Positions 49,751-58,732 of a DNA stretch of 64,000 bases are shown piece by piece. The notes below the pieces were generated by a model. The model worked only from the letters and a program-made list of their open reading frames with translations, did no database searches and had not been told where the DNA came from. This DNA comes from a bacterium. Its GTDB lineage: Bacteria; Bacteroidota; Bacteroidia; Bacteroidales; Muribaculaceae. The position numbers and the translations under genes were made by a program. How positions within the stretch are numbered: position 1 is the first letter of the stretch; the number at the start of each line of letters is the position of its first letter. Location: positions 1-64,000 of the forward strand of contig SFTJ01000001.1 in NCBI GenBank assembly GCA_004563195.1, in the 5' to 3' direction.

Positions 49751-52306
49751 ATGAAACTACAAGCAAGTTACACTAACACTCCTGCATGGAGAAACATCAC
49801 AGTGAAGGCAGAACTTCCGGCCGAACTTAAGAAGCTCGAAGAATTGTCGAAAAACCTCTGGTGGGTATGGAACAGCGAAGCAAAGTCATTGTTCCGCGAC
49901 CTTAACCCTGATTTGTGGCGTAGCACAGGTGAAAATCCTGTAATGGTGCTACAACAGCTCAGCACCGACCGTTTCGATGAAATCTTGAACGACAAGGACA
50001 TGATGGCTCGCATCGAAAAGGTTTATAACGATTTCAAAGCATATATGGCAGTGCCTATGCGCACCGACATTCCATCGGTTTCTTACTTCAGTATGGAATA
50101 CGGTTTGTGCAACGCACTTAAGATCTACTCGGGTGGTCTTGGCGTTCTCGCCGGCGACTACATCAAAGAAGCTTCCGACTCTCGCGTTCCTATGACCGCT
50201 GTCGGATTTATGTATCGTTACGGCTATTTCACTCAAACACTCTCGATGGATGGTCAGCAAGTTGCCAACTACGAAGCTCAAAACTTCAACCAGCTTCCTA
50301 TCGACGCAGTGCTCGATGAAAACGGCAACCAATTGGTGCTCGAAGTTCCATATCCCGGCCGCATCATCTACGCCAACGTTTGGCGCGTGAATGTGGGTCG
50401 TATGAACCTCTACCTCCTCGACACCGACATCGACAAGAACTCTGAATGGGACCGCTCAATCACTCACAAACTATATGGTGGTGACTGGGAAAACCGCATC
50501 AAACAAGAATATATGCTTGGTATTGGTGGCGTGCTTATGCTCAAGCGCCTCGGCATCAAGAACCAACTCTACCACTGCAACGAAGGTCACGCTGCTCTTC
50601 TTAACTTGCAACGCCTTGTTGACTATGTTAACGAAGAACATCTCAACTTCAACGAAGCCCTCGAAATGGTTCGCGCCACTTCGCTCTATACAGTGCACAC
50701 TCCTGTGCCTGCAGGTCACGACTACTTCGAAGAAGGCCTCTTCGGCAAATATATGGGCGAATTCCCTAACAAGCTCGGTATCTCTTGGCAAGACCTCATG
50801 AACATGGGTCGTGAGAACCCCGACACTAACGAAAAGTTCTCGATGAGCGTATTCGCTTTGAATACTTGCCAGGAATCGAACGGCGTTAGCTGGTTGCACG
50901 GCGAAGTATCGAAGAAGATGTTCCAAGGCGTTTGGAAGGGTTATGCTCCTGAAGAATCGCATGTTTCGTATGTTACCAACGGTGTTCACATGCCTACTTG
51001 GGCTGCTTCGGAATGGAAGGAATACTACGAAAAGAACCTCGGCAAGGACTTCTACAATGCACAAGACAAGGAAGCCACTTGGTCGCCTATCCTCAGCATG
51101 CCCGATGAAGAAATTTGGGCTATGCGCAAGCAAATGAAGAACAAGTTTATCAACTTCATCAAGCGCGATTTCCGTCAAAACTGGATTAAGAATCAAGGTG
51201 ACCCCGCTCGCGTGGTTGAAATTCTCGAAAGCATCAATCCTAATGCCCTTATGATTGGTTTCGCTCGTCGTTTCGCTACTTACAAGCGTGCTCACTTGCT
51301 CTTCACCGACCTCGACCGTCTTTCTAAGATTGTCAACAATCCTAAATATCCGGTACAATTCGTATTTGCAGGTAAGGCTCACCCTGCCGATGGTGCAGGT
51401 CAGGGCTTGATTAAGCGCATCGTCGAAATCTCTAAGATGCCTCAATTCCTTGGCAAGATTATCTTCCTCGAAAACTACGATATGGTTGTGGCTAAGCGCC
51501 TTGTAACAGGTGTAGACATCTGGTTGAACACTCCGACTCGTCCTCTCGAAGCATCGGGTACATCGGGCGAAAAGGCTGAAATGAACGGCGTTCTCAACTT
51601 CTCGGTTCTCGACGGATGGTGGTACGAAGGCTATCGCGAAGGTGCAGGTTGGGCATTGACCGACAAGCGCACTTTCACCGACCAAAGCCAGCAAGACCGT
51701 CTTGATGCAGCTACTATCTATTCTACTCTCGAAAACGAAATCGTTCCGTTGTATTTCAATACCAACGAAAAGGGTTATTCGGAAGAATGGATTCAATACA
51801 TCAAGAAATCTATCGCTCACATTGCGCCTAACTTCACTATGACTCGCATGATTAACGATTATATCGATCGTTTCTACAGCAAGGAAGGCGAACGCTCTAA
51901 CAAGCTCAAGGCCAACAACTATGCTTTGGCTAAGGAATTGGCTGCTTGGAAGGAAAATGTGGCTCAAAAGTGGAACGACATTAATGTAGTTGACATCCAA
52001 GTTAGCGACAGCTTGCGTCAAGCTACTACCAACAACGACGATATCGAAGCTACCGTAGTGCTCAACACCGTAGGTTTGGGTCGCTCTCTGGGCGTTGATA
52101 TGGTGGTTTACGAACAAGAAAACGACCAATTCAAGTTCTCGAGAAGCATCGATATGGAAGTAGTGAAGGAAGACGGCGTGTTTGTAACATATCAATTGAA
52201 GGACAAGATTAAGAATCCGGGCACTTTCCGCTACGCATTCCGCATCTATCCGTTCAACGCAAACATGGCTCACCGCCAGGATTTCGCTTATGTAAAGTGG
52301 ATTTAA
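49751..52306 (+). CDS. glgP: Alpha-glucan phosphorylase
   Basis: 851 residues, GT35 with PLP. Releases glucose-1-P from glycogen or maltodextrin. Signatures: SYFSMEYGLCNALKIYSGGLGVLAGDYIKEASDS, GDWENRIKQEYMLGIGGV, HCNEGHAALLNLQRL, and the PLP-lysine block RPLEASGTSGEKAEMNG, where family members often have GMK. FAGKAHPADGAGQ also fits. It belongs to the longer phosphorylase form carrying a DUF3417-like N-terminal region (about 1-100). A plus-strand terminator follows. Confidence 0.93.
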   Translation: MKLQASYTNTPAWRNITVKAELPAELKKLEELSKNLWWVWNSEAKSLFRDLNPDLWRSTGENPVMVLQQLSTDRFDEILNDKDMMARIEKVYNDFKAYMAVPMRTDIPSVSYFSMEYGLCNALKIYSGGLGVLAGDYIKEASDSRVPMTAVGFMYRYGYFTQTLSMDGQQVANYEAQNFNQLPIDAVLDENGNQLVLEVPYPGRIIYANVWRVNVGRMNLYLLDTDIDKNSEWDRSITHKLYGGDWENRIKQEYMLGIGGVLMLKRLGIKNQLYHCNEGHAALLNLQRLVDYVNEEHLNFNEALEMVRATSLYTVHTPVPAGHDYFEEGLFGKYMGEFPNKLGISWQDLMNMGRENPDTNEKFSMSVFALNTCQESNGVSWLHGEVSKKMFQGVWKGYAPEESHVSYVTNGVHMPTWAASEWKEYYEKNLGKDFYNAQDKEATWSPILSMPDEEIWAMRKQMKNKFINFIKRDFRQNWIKNQGDPARVVEILESINPNALMIGFARRFATYKRAHLLFTDLDRLSKIVNNPKYPVQFVFAGKAHPADGAGQGLIKRIVEISKMPQFLGKIIFLENYDMVVAKRLVTGVDIWLNTPTRPLEASGTSGEKAEMNGVLNFSVLDGWWYEGYREGAGWALTDKRTFTDQSQQDRLDAATIYSTLENEIVPLYFNTNEKGYSEEWIQYIKKSIAHIAPNFTMTRMINDYIDRFYSKEGERSNKLKANNYALAKELAAWKENVAQKWNDINVVDIQVSDSLRQATTNNDDIEATVVLNTVGLGRSLGVDMVVYEQENDQFKFSRSIDMEVVKEDGVFVTYQLKDKIKNPGTFRYAFRIYPFNANMAHRQDFAYVKWI

Positions 52307-52332
52307 TAATCGCACAAAACATACTTACAAAT

Positions 52333-52364
52333 AAAAAACGAGACCTTCGGGCCTCGTTTTTTTG
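52333..52364. terminator. Bidirectional terminator
   Basis: CGAGACC / GGCCTCG arms around TTCG, with A-rich and T-rich flanks (one mismatch in the stem). It separates glgP and the convergent LuxR-type gene. Confidence 0.85.
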
Positions 52365-52402
52365 TATTTTTAAAAATGAGTTGCAAAAACAGCAAAAGAA
52401 CG

Positions 52403-52945
52403 TCACTTGGGCGCGATGATGCCATTCATCATGGCATAGAATGTCAAACCAGAAACGCTTCGTATACCGAGTTTTGCTGTAATATTCTTGCGATGGGTAA
52501 GAACAGTATTAATGCTGATTCCCAAATTTTCTGCAATTTCTTTATTTATCAAACCCGAGGCAATCAATCGCAACACATCCACTTCGCGCTGACTGAGTTC
52601 TTCTTGATGCTCAATGGGATTTCGCTCAATATTGGCAATCCTGGCATTTATGTCATCGATTATCTTACTCTCATTTTCGAAACAACAAATCGATGCCACA
52701 TCTTCGTCGGAGTGCAGTGCGGTAATCAGTATCACTTTCTGCTTACGCGGCAAGAAAAAGTCGAGGTGTAGCACATAATTGTCGGAATCGGTGAAATAGA
52801 AATCAAAGACATCGCTACCCACATCAGGTACTTGCGCAAGCGACCGATAAACATGGCACGACATTGAGAATGATTCCTCGAGCACATGTTTTATGCCCAA
52901 AGCCTCAAGCGTATTCTGCATTATTATCGCCACTCGATAGGTCAT
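52403..52945 (-). CDS. LuxR-type DNA-binding regulator
   Basis: 180 residues from ATG 52945, which overlaps the stop of the RIC-like gene (ATGA). The C-terminal 65 residues are a LuxR HTH: LSQREVDVLRLIASGLINKEIAENLGISINTVLTHRKNITAKLG. The N-terminal part is about 110 residues and does not show a clear phosphoacceptor Asp; it may be a degenerate receiver (VAIIMQNTLEALGIKHVLEES, KVILITALHSDEDV). So direct phosphorylation is doubtful. The coupled upstream gene suggests joint function. Confidence 0.8.
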   Translation of the reverse strand: MTYRVAIIMQNTLEALGIKHVLEESFSMSCHVYRSLAQVPDVGSDVFDFYFTDSDNYVLHLDFFLPRKQKVILITALHSDEDVASICCFENESKIIDDINARIANIERNPIEHQEELSQREVDVLRLIASGLINKEIAENLGISINTVLTHRKNITAKLGIRSVSGLTFYAMMNGIIAPK

Positions 52946-53649
52946 GATTGACAAGTTTTTGAAGCATCGATTGCTGCCACTATCGGACAGAGCAGGCGTT
53001 CTCTGATGCGATTGTTTTGATTGATATCTTTCTTCAGTCCATACAAAGCAGTCAACACGGCATGTGCCAAGTTGGCATCATACTCGCCGGATATGTGTTT
53101 TACAAACATATTAAGCAAATCGCTTATCTTCGATTCTATCGAATCTTCTTGAACTGCATCGGGGGCATTTGCTTCATTTGCATCAGCCTTTACATCCACA
53201 TCGGCAAAGCATTTCAGCACCTTTGGAAACAGGCTTTCTCTATCTTCACCTATGCGCGACATAAGTTCTTCTTTTACTTCAATAAAGAATCTGTAAATTA
53301 TTAACAATGAGGCATTTGCTTTTTCATTTTTCAACATCAAAAAGTTAAAGTGTCGCTCTATGTTTGGTATCAAATAATGCTCATAGTAGGCATTGGTTTG
53401 CTGCAGATATTTTACGATTTTTGCAGCATTAAAATGGTTGGGGCCATCACCGGGCACATAGTCTTCGTTGATGTAGGTATTGAGTATTGTAGTAAGAAAC
53501 GCCTTGTCGATACCGTTTTCATCGCACACTCTTGCTATGGTTTTGTCGCCCACACCCAATGTTATACCGAAACGATTTAGCACTGCTATCAGCGTCGGAT
53601 CACCCACTATCAAGTCGCACAGTTTAGAATCATAATTTACTATCTGCAT
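52942..53649 (-). CDS. RIC/ScdA-like protein (ScdA_N plus hemerythrin-like helices)
   Basis: 235 residues. The N-terminal LIVGDPTLIAVLNRFGITLGVGDKTIARVCDENGID matches the DUF542/ScdA_N pattern of iron-sulfur repair proteins (YtfE/ScdA/RIC), though without the usual Cys pair. The rest is helical and has candidate di-iron ligands (YEHYLIPNIERH, HISGEYDANLAHAV). RIC proteins respond to nitrosative or oxidative damage. Coupled to the LuxR-type gene, it may be a sensor rather than a repair enzyme. Metal binding is not certain from sequence. Confidence 0.6.
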   Translation of the reverse strand: MQIVNYDSKLCDLIVGDPTLIAVLNRFGITLGVGDKTIARVCDENGIDKAFLTTILNTYINEDYVPGDGPNHFNAAKIVKYLQQTNAYYEHYLIPNIERHFNFLMLKNEKANASLLIIYRFFIEVKEELMSRIGEDRESLFPKVLKCFADVDVKADANEANAPDAVQEDSIESKISDLLNMFVKHISGEYDANLAHAVLTALYGLKKDINQNNRIRERLLCPIVAAIDASKTCQS

Positions 53650-53674
53650 TATTTCTCAAGATTTAATCGGTTTC

Positions 53675-54241
53675 TTATTTGCTACGATAGATATTCGAAG
53701 CAGTTATCACTTTGTCCATGCCTATATCGTGACTGCAATGAGGCACCGAATCCACTATTTGGCATTCGAAAGCCACTCCTATAAGCTTAATTCTACCTTT
53801 TTCGCTAAGCAATCGGTCGTAGTATCCTTTGCCGTGTCCCATACGATTACATTCGGCATCAAACCCCACGCCGGGCACTATTATGAGGTCGATTTCATCC
53901 AAATCCACTTGTCGGGAATCGAGCGCCGGCTCAAATATTCCGTATTTACCGGTCTCCAATTTCTCCGGCGAGTACTCCAACAGCATCAAGTCATCGCCCT
54001 TAACTCGCGGCAACACTATGGTTTTGTTTTTACTCCATCGCGCTATAGCATCGTGAGTACAAACCTCGTTAGCAATAGAGTGATAGCACATAACCGTGTG
54101 AGCAACCTGAAACTCAGGCAAATTCTCCACCGTAGCCATCACTTTTTGCGATTCAAGCAATCGATCTTCCGAGCTGAGGGCCTTAATCTTAGCTGCGATG
54201 GAGCGTCGCAAAAGGTTTTTATCAATATTTATATCATTCAT
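53675..54241 (-). CDS. 5-formyltetrahydrofolate cyclo-ligase
   Basis: 188 residues. Converts 5-formyl-THF to 5,10-methenyl-THF with ATP. The family motif is GFDAECNRMGHGKGYYDRLL (usual GFDxxGxRLGxGKGYYDR). N-terminal KNLLRRSIAAKIKAL supplies the nucleotide-binding Arg/Lys. Overlaps the S41 peptidase gene by eight bases. The RIC-like gene starts 25 bases after it. Confidence 0.92.
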   Translation of the reverse strand: MNDINIDKNLLRRSIAAKIKALSSEDRLLESQKVMATVENLPEFQVAHTVMCYHSIANEVCTHDAIARWSKNKTIVLPRVKGDDLMLLEYSPEKLETGKYGIFEPALDSRQVDLDEIDLIIVPGVGFDAECNRMGHGKGYYDRLLSEKGRIKLIGVAFECQIVDSVPHCSHDIGMDKVITASNIYRSK

Positions 54242-55859
54242 CTTCCGGTAGGATTGGGAATACCGCTTTGTGTTTATTGATTGCTTTCAATGCTGCTTCT
54301 ATATCTTTGTCATTACGATTGTAGATAGGGTAGAAGGCATTGTTTCCATACAAATCGCGAGCCATCAGAGCCTTAATCTGGGTCAATATCAGATTGCGTG
54401 ACTGATTAATGTAATACCAGCGCGCCGGAACTCCGTTTTGAGCGGCAAAAGTCACAAAGTCGTAAAGCAGAGCATCGTTGTTAGGCAATACGCGTAAAAA
54501 TTGTTTGTAATCACTCAACTTCGAATACTGCTTGCGATTTCTGTCGGCATAATTGTAGGCAAACTTATTGATGAGCCCCGAATTAGCCACAGCTGCGTAA
54601 TAAGAAGTGTAGCCGGTGGTATCGCGAGCCACGAATATATCGGGCACAATGCCACCGCCACCATACACGGTGCGGCCGCTTGCTGTCTTATACACCTTGC
54701 TCTTGTCGATTTTCATACTGTCGGCGCTATATAGTTCGCCATTGTCAAATCGAGCAGTTAATTCGTCGGAATAAGATGCATTTTTTTGCTTGTAGTCCTT
54801 CTGAATAGAGCGTCCCGATGGGGTATAATAGCGAGCGATGGTCATTCTCACAGCGCTGCTGTCGGGCAGAGTGAACTGGCGTTGCACCAGACCCTTACCA
54901 AACGAGCGGCATCCCACTATCAGGCCTCTGTCGTTATCTTGTATTGCTCCGGCAAATATCTCACTCGAGCTTGCCGAAAACTCATCGATAAGAACCACCA
55001 GTTGCGCTTCTTGGAATGAGCCGTTGCCGTCGCTCCACACTTCAGAATCATTGCGTTTGTCGCGGCTGCGTGTGTACACTATAAGTTGGTCGGATGGCAG
55101 AAATTCGTTTGCCATAAGAATAGCCATTTCCATAATGCCACCTCCGTTGCCACGTAGGTCTACTATATAATTCTTGGCGCCTTCTCCCTTCAGGTTAATC
55201 AGTCCCATCAGGAATTCGTCGTAAGTAGTTCGGCTAAATTTGTTTACCTTGATATAACCGGTAGATTTGTCGATCATATAAGCGGCATCCACCGAATTGA
55301 CAGGAATGTCGCCTCGAGTGACATTAAACGATAACAATTTCTTGGAATTGCCACGCTTCACGCCCAGTTTTACTATCGATTCGCGCACGCCACGCAGGTG
55401 AGAGCGCACATCGGTATCCTTAACTTTAGGGCCTACAAAGAGCGAATCGTTGATAGTGACAATTCGGTCGCCCGCCAACATTCCCGCCTTTTCAGCAGGA
55501 CCTCCGGCTATCACTTCCACCACATTGATTGAATCGTTGTTAATCAAAAACGAAATACCAATTCCACTAAACACACCCTCAATGTCCTCATTGGCTTCAC
55601 GAAGGCTTTTTCTATCGAGATAGGTGGTATGTGGGTCGAGATTGCTGAGCAATTCGGGTATTGTCATCTCCACAAGGTCGCTGATAGTCATAGTGTCGAC
55701 ATAGTCGTCGGCAATAAGATTCAGAATCATATTGAGTTTTCGGTCGTGGTCGGCCAAGAACTTATGACTCGAGAATCGGGTGCCCACAAACACGCCAAGC
55801 ACCACCGATACGGATATAATAAGAGGTAACCAAACTAATGGTTGTTTTGACGTACTCAT
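54234..55859 (-). CDS. S41-family C-terminal processing protease
   Basis: 541 residues. One N-terminal membrane anchor (WLPLIISVSVVLGVFVGTRF). PDZ domain near 90-170 (FSGIGISFLINNDSINVVEVIAGGPAEKAGMLAGDRIVTIND). Catalytic core: the Ser in DEFSASSSEIFAGAIQDNDRGLIVG and the Lys in SFGKGLVQRQFTL. The C-terminal region after about 380 is a Bacteroidetes-type extension. Periplasmic processing role is likely; substrate unknown. Confidence 0.93.
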   Translation of the reverse strand: MSTSKQPLVWLPLIISVSVVLGVFVGTRFSSHKFLADHDRKLNMILNLIADDYVDTMTISDLVEMTIPELLSNLDPHTTYLDRKSLREANEDIEGVFSGIGISFLINNDSINVVEVIAGGPAEKAGMLAGDRIVTINDSLFVGPKVKDTDVRSHLRGVRESIVKLGVKRGNSKKLLSFNVTRGDIPVNSVDAAYMIDKSTGYIKVNKFSRTTYDEFLMGLINLKGEGAKNYIVDLRGNGGGIMEMAILMANEFLPSDQLIVYTRSRDKRNDSEVWSDGNGSFQEAQLVVLIDEFSASSSEIFAGAIQDNDRGLIVGCRSFGKGLVQRQFTLPDSSAVRMTIARYYTPSGRSIQKDYKQKNASYSDELTARFDNGELYSADSMKIDKSKVYKTASGRTVYGGGGIVPDIFVARDTTGYTSYYAAVANSGLINKFAYNYADRNRKQYSKLSDYKQFLRVLPNNDALLYDFVTFAAQNGVPARWYYINQSRNLILTQIKALMARDLYGNNAFYPIYNRNDKDIEAALKAINKHKAVFPILPEDE

Positions 55860-55886
55860 TACTTTAATAATCGTTCTAAATTTCCC

Positions 55887-56321
55887 TTACTTTTTAATAT
55901 CAATCTGTAAGCACTGCACTCCGGCGCGCTCGAGCAAGTCGATGCCATCGTGTATGCGATAAAGTTCGTTATATACCACACGTTTTATCCCCGATTGGAT
56001 AATAAGTTTTGCGCACTCTATGCATGGCGACGTAGTAACATAGAGCGTGGCGCCATTACTGCTGTTGCCACTGCGTGCAACTTTGGTAATAGCGTTGGCT
56101 TCGGCATGAAGCACATAGGCTTTAGTGTTGCCGTCTTCGTCTTCACACACATTCTCAAAGCCCGATGGTGTACCATTGAAACCATCAGATATTATCATCT
56201 TCTCCTTCACTATTATCGCACCCACTTGGCGGCGTCGACAATATGAATTTTCCGCCCATATCATTGCCATCCTCAGATAGCGGGCATCGAGTTGGTGTTG
56301 TTTGTCAGAACTATTATCCAT
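55887..56321 (-). CDS. dCMP deaminase-like cytidine/deoxycytidylate deaminase
   Basis: 144 residues from ATG 56321 (an earlier start at 56348 is possible). Zinc site: HAEANAI and TSPCIECAKLIIQSG, the HAE...PCxxC motif. N-terminal RYLRMAMIWAENSYCRRRQVGAIIVKEKMIISDGFNGTPSG is typical of dCMP deaminases of the ComEB type. Makes dUMP for thymidylate synthesis. First gene of the directon running to the LuxR-type gene. Confidence 0.92.
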   Translation of the reverse strand: MDNSSDKQHQLDARYLRMAMIWAENSYCRRRQVGAIIVKEKMIISDGFNGTPSGFENVCEDEDGNTKAYVLHAEANAITKVARSGNSSNGATLYVTTSPCIECAKLIIQSGIKRVVYNELYRIHDGIDLLERAGVQCLQIDIKK

Positions 56322-56396
56322 CGCTGTAACTATAATAAATACTCGCATTTCTCGGTCGAATTCACCTTAGCCGAGCCAATACGCATTAACAATGCA

Positions 56397-56404
56397 CAAA
56401 ATTA
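56397..56404 (-). promoter_or_regulatory. -7 box for the dCMP deaminase directon
   Basis: Minus-strand TAATTTTG, 75 bases before ATG 56321. Confidence 0.5.
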
Positions 56405-56413
56405 ATGAAAATA

Positions 56414-56444
56414 AAAATAAGGAGCATCAAATGCCCCTTATTTT
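56414..56444 (-). terminator. Terminator downstream of the M3 peptidase
   Basis: AAAATAAGG-GCAT and ATGC-CCTTATTTT arms with a short CAA loop, between the M3 peptidase stop and the -7 box above. Confidence 0.75.
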
Positions 56445-56502
56445 ATTAACAAATATCGAATTTTTTTTGTTCGTTTTTCGATTATGTCGGTCAAGCAAAT
56501 TA

Positions 56503-58596
56503 TTATTTCTTGATTCCGTCTCTTTTCAGCAATGCATCTACCGTAGGAGCCTGACCTCTAAATCGCTTGTAGAGCACCATAGGATCTTCGCTGCCACCAC
56601 GCTTGAGAATGTTGTCGCGGAACGAATGTGCTGTGGCTTGGTTGAATATACCATCTTCGAGGAATTTGGCAAATGCATCGGCATCGAGCACTTCAGCCCA
56701 CTTGTAGCCATAGTAACCGGCTGCATAGCCACCTGAGAAGATATGAGTGAACTTAGGCGAAATAGCGGTTCCTTCCACAGGGTCGAACACTGCCACACTG
56801 CTGATGGCGTCTTCTTCAAACTTTATCGGGTCGTCGACCTTCTTGGTGATGGTGTGCCATGCCATATCGAGATAGCCGAAATTCAATTGACGAATGCAAG
56901 AGTAGGCGGCGCCAAACTGTGATGCTGCAATAATCTTATCAATCATCTCTTGTGGAATCTTCTCTCCGGTCTGATAGTGCTTTGCAAAACTATCAAGAAA
57001 TTCTTTCTGAGTAAGATAGTTCTCATTGAACTGCGAAGGCAACTCCACAAAATCATGAAATACGCTTGTGCCAGATAGCGAAGAATACTTGCAGTCGCTG
57101 AGCAAGCCGTGCAATGCGTGACCAAACTCATGCAAGAATGTCTCAACCTCGTAGAATGTCAAAAGCGATGGCTTATTGTCGGTAGGAGGAGTGAAATTGG
57201 TGACAATGGTGATGAGCGGACGAATGTTCTTGCCATTTTCGTCGATGCTTTGACCGGCAAATTCGGTCATCCATGCACCGCTGCGCTTGGTGTCGCGTGG
57301 GAAGAAGTCGGCATAAAGCATACCCACAAATCCACCATTTTCGTCGGTTACATCATACACCTTTACATCGGGGTGATATACTTGCGCATCGTGATTTTCC
57401 TTAAATTGCAAACCATACATCTTGGTAGCAAATCCAAACACGCCATTAATCACATTATTGAGCTCGAAGTAGGGGCGAAGTACTTCATCGTTGAAGCTAT
57501 ATTTGCTGTCCTTGAGTTTTTCGTAATAATACGAGTAATCCCAAGGCATAATCTTCATCGGCTTGCCTTCCAATTGTGTAGCATATTGCTCGAGTTCGGC
57601 AATTTCTGCCTTTTGGGCATCGCGATAAGAGTCGCGAAGCTGGTCGAGCAAATTATAAACATTGGTCGGGTTGGCTGCCATGGTGTTTACCAGGTTATAT
57701 TCGGCAAAATTCTTGAAGCCAAGCAACTTGGCAAGTTCATAGCGCAACTCGGTGATTTCCGACATCAATTCCACGTTGCTGAATTCGCCGTCGATGCACT
57801 GCGAGTTATATGCCTTATAAAGTTTCTCACGAAGGTCGCGGCGAGTAGAGTATTTCATAAATGCCGAATAGCTCGGGAACTGAAGGGTTATCAAATAGTT
57901 ACCACCTTCGTTCTTCTTGCTTTTTGCATCTGCCTTGGCAGCTTCGATGGCACTTTCGGGGAGTCCGTCGAGTTCATCATCTTTTAGCCACATACTATAG
58001 GCACTGGTGGCTTTTAGAGCATTTTGACCAAACTTAAGGGTAGCCAACGACAAGCGTTGCATAATGTCGCGATATTTGCCCCGGTCAGCACCCTCGAGCG
58101 ACGCACCGTTGTTTACAAATTCCGAATACATCTTTTTCAAAAGCATCTTGCTTTCGTTATCGAGATTAGCTGTGTCGCAGTTGTTATGAACATATTCTAT
58201 ACGCTTCCACAACTTTTCGTTAAGAATGATGCTTGTGGAGTGTTCCGACACCATAGGAGTGATTCGCTCCGATATTGCCAAAAGTTCATCATCACCATCG
58301 GCATTAAGCAGCGCATCAAACACGCGCAAAATTCTTGCCAAGTCCTTACCACTACGCTCAAAAGCCACGATAGTGTTTTCGAATGTAGGTTCATCGGGGT
58401 TGTTGGTAATTTCCTCTATTTCAGCTACATTTTTCTTGATTGCCCACTCAAAAGCGGGTTCGTAATCCGATTTTTTGATTTTGTCGAACGGAATCGCACC
58501 ATTGGTGGTTTTGAATTCGCTCATTAAGATGTTGTTATCGTTCATATTAGATGCACATGAAGATAAAAGGGCGAGCCCAATTAATAATTTTTTCAT
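56503..58596 (-). CDS. M3-family oligopeptidase / peptidyl-dipeptidase (Dcp-like), lipoprotein
   Basis: 697 residues. Signal with lipobox-like LALLSSC (Cys14), so probably lipidated. Zinc site HEFGHALHG in VETFLHEFGHALHGLLSDCKYSSLSGTSVFHDFVELPSQ, with the downstream Glu in the FVELPSQF segment. C-terminal FSGGYAAGYYGYKWAEVLDADAF and DPMVLYKRFRGQAP are conserved in Dcp. Periplasmic peptide digestion is likely. Confidence 0.93.
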   Translation of the reverse strand: MKKLLIGLALLSSCASNMNDNNILMSEFKTTNGAIPFDKIKKSDYEPAFEWAIKKNVAEIEEITNNPDEPTFENTIVAFERSGKDLARILRVFDALLNADGDDELLAISERITPMVSEHSTSIILNEKLWKRIEYVHNNCDTANLDNESKMLLKKMYSEFVNNGASLEGADRGKYRDIMQRLSLATLKFGQNALKATSAYSMWLKDDELDGLPESAIEAAKADAKSKKNEGGNYLITLQFPSYSAFMKYSTRRDLREKLYKAYNSQCIDGEFSNVELMSEITELRYELAKLLGFKNFAEYNLVNTMAANPTNVYNLLDQLRDSYRDAQKAEIAELEQYATQLEGKPMKIMPWDYSYYYEKLKDSKYSFNDEVLRPYFELNNVINGVFGFATKMYGLQFKENHDAQVYHPDVKVYDVTDENGGFVGMLYADFFPRDTKRSGAWMTEFAGQSIDENGKNIRPLITIVTNFTPPTDNKPSLLTFYEVETFLHEFGHALHGLLSDCKYSSLSGTSVFHDFVELPSQFNENYLTQKEFLDSFAKHYQTGEKIPQEMIDKIIAASQFGAAYSCIRQLNFGYLDMAWHTITKKVDDPIKFEEDAISSVAVFDPVEGTAISPKFTHIFSGGYAAGYYGYKWAEVLDADAFAKFLEDGIFNQATAHSFRDNILKRGGSEDPMVLYKRFRGQAPTVDALLKRDGIKK

Positions 58597-58636
58597 TATG
58601 TTTGTGTTATGTTGTTTGTTTTTGCTATAGTAGTTG

Positions 58637-58644
58637 CAAATTTA
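58637..58644 (-). promoter_or_regulatory. -7 box for the M3 peptidase
   Basis: Minus-strand TAAATTTG 40 bases before ATG 58596. Confidence 0.55.
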
Positions 58645-58732
58645 CGAAAATATTATGCAAATACAGCAATATCAGCGAAATATATTTTTCCCCGAAGCAT
58701 TGGCCTTGGAGTGTAAATATTCAGTCCTTCTA

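Noticed and set aside
50471..52315. 614-residue open frame on the minus strand opposite glgP
   Set aside because: It lies wholly opposite a strongly matching alpha-glucan phosphorylase. Such long antisense frames arise from codon use that avoids TTA, CTA and TCA. No independent promoter or domain is visible.
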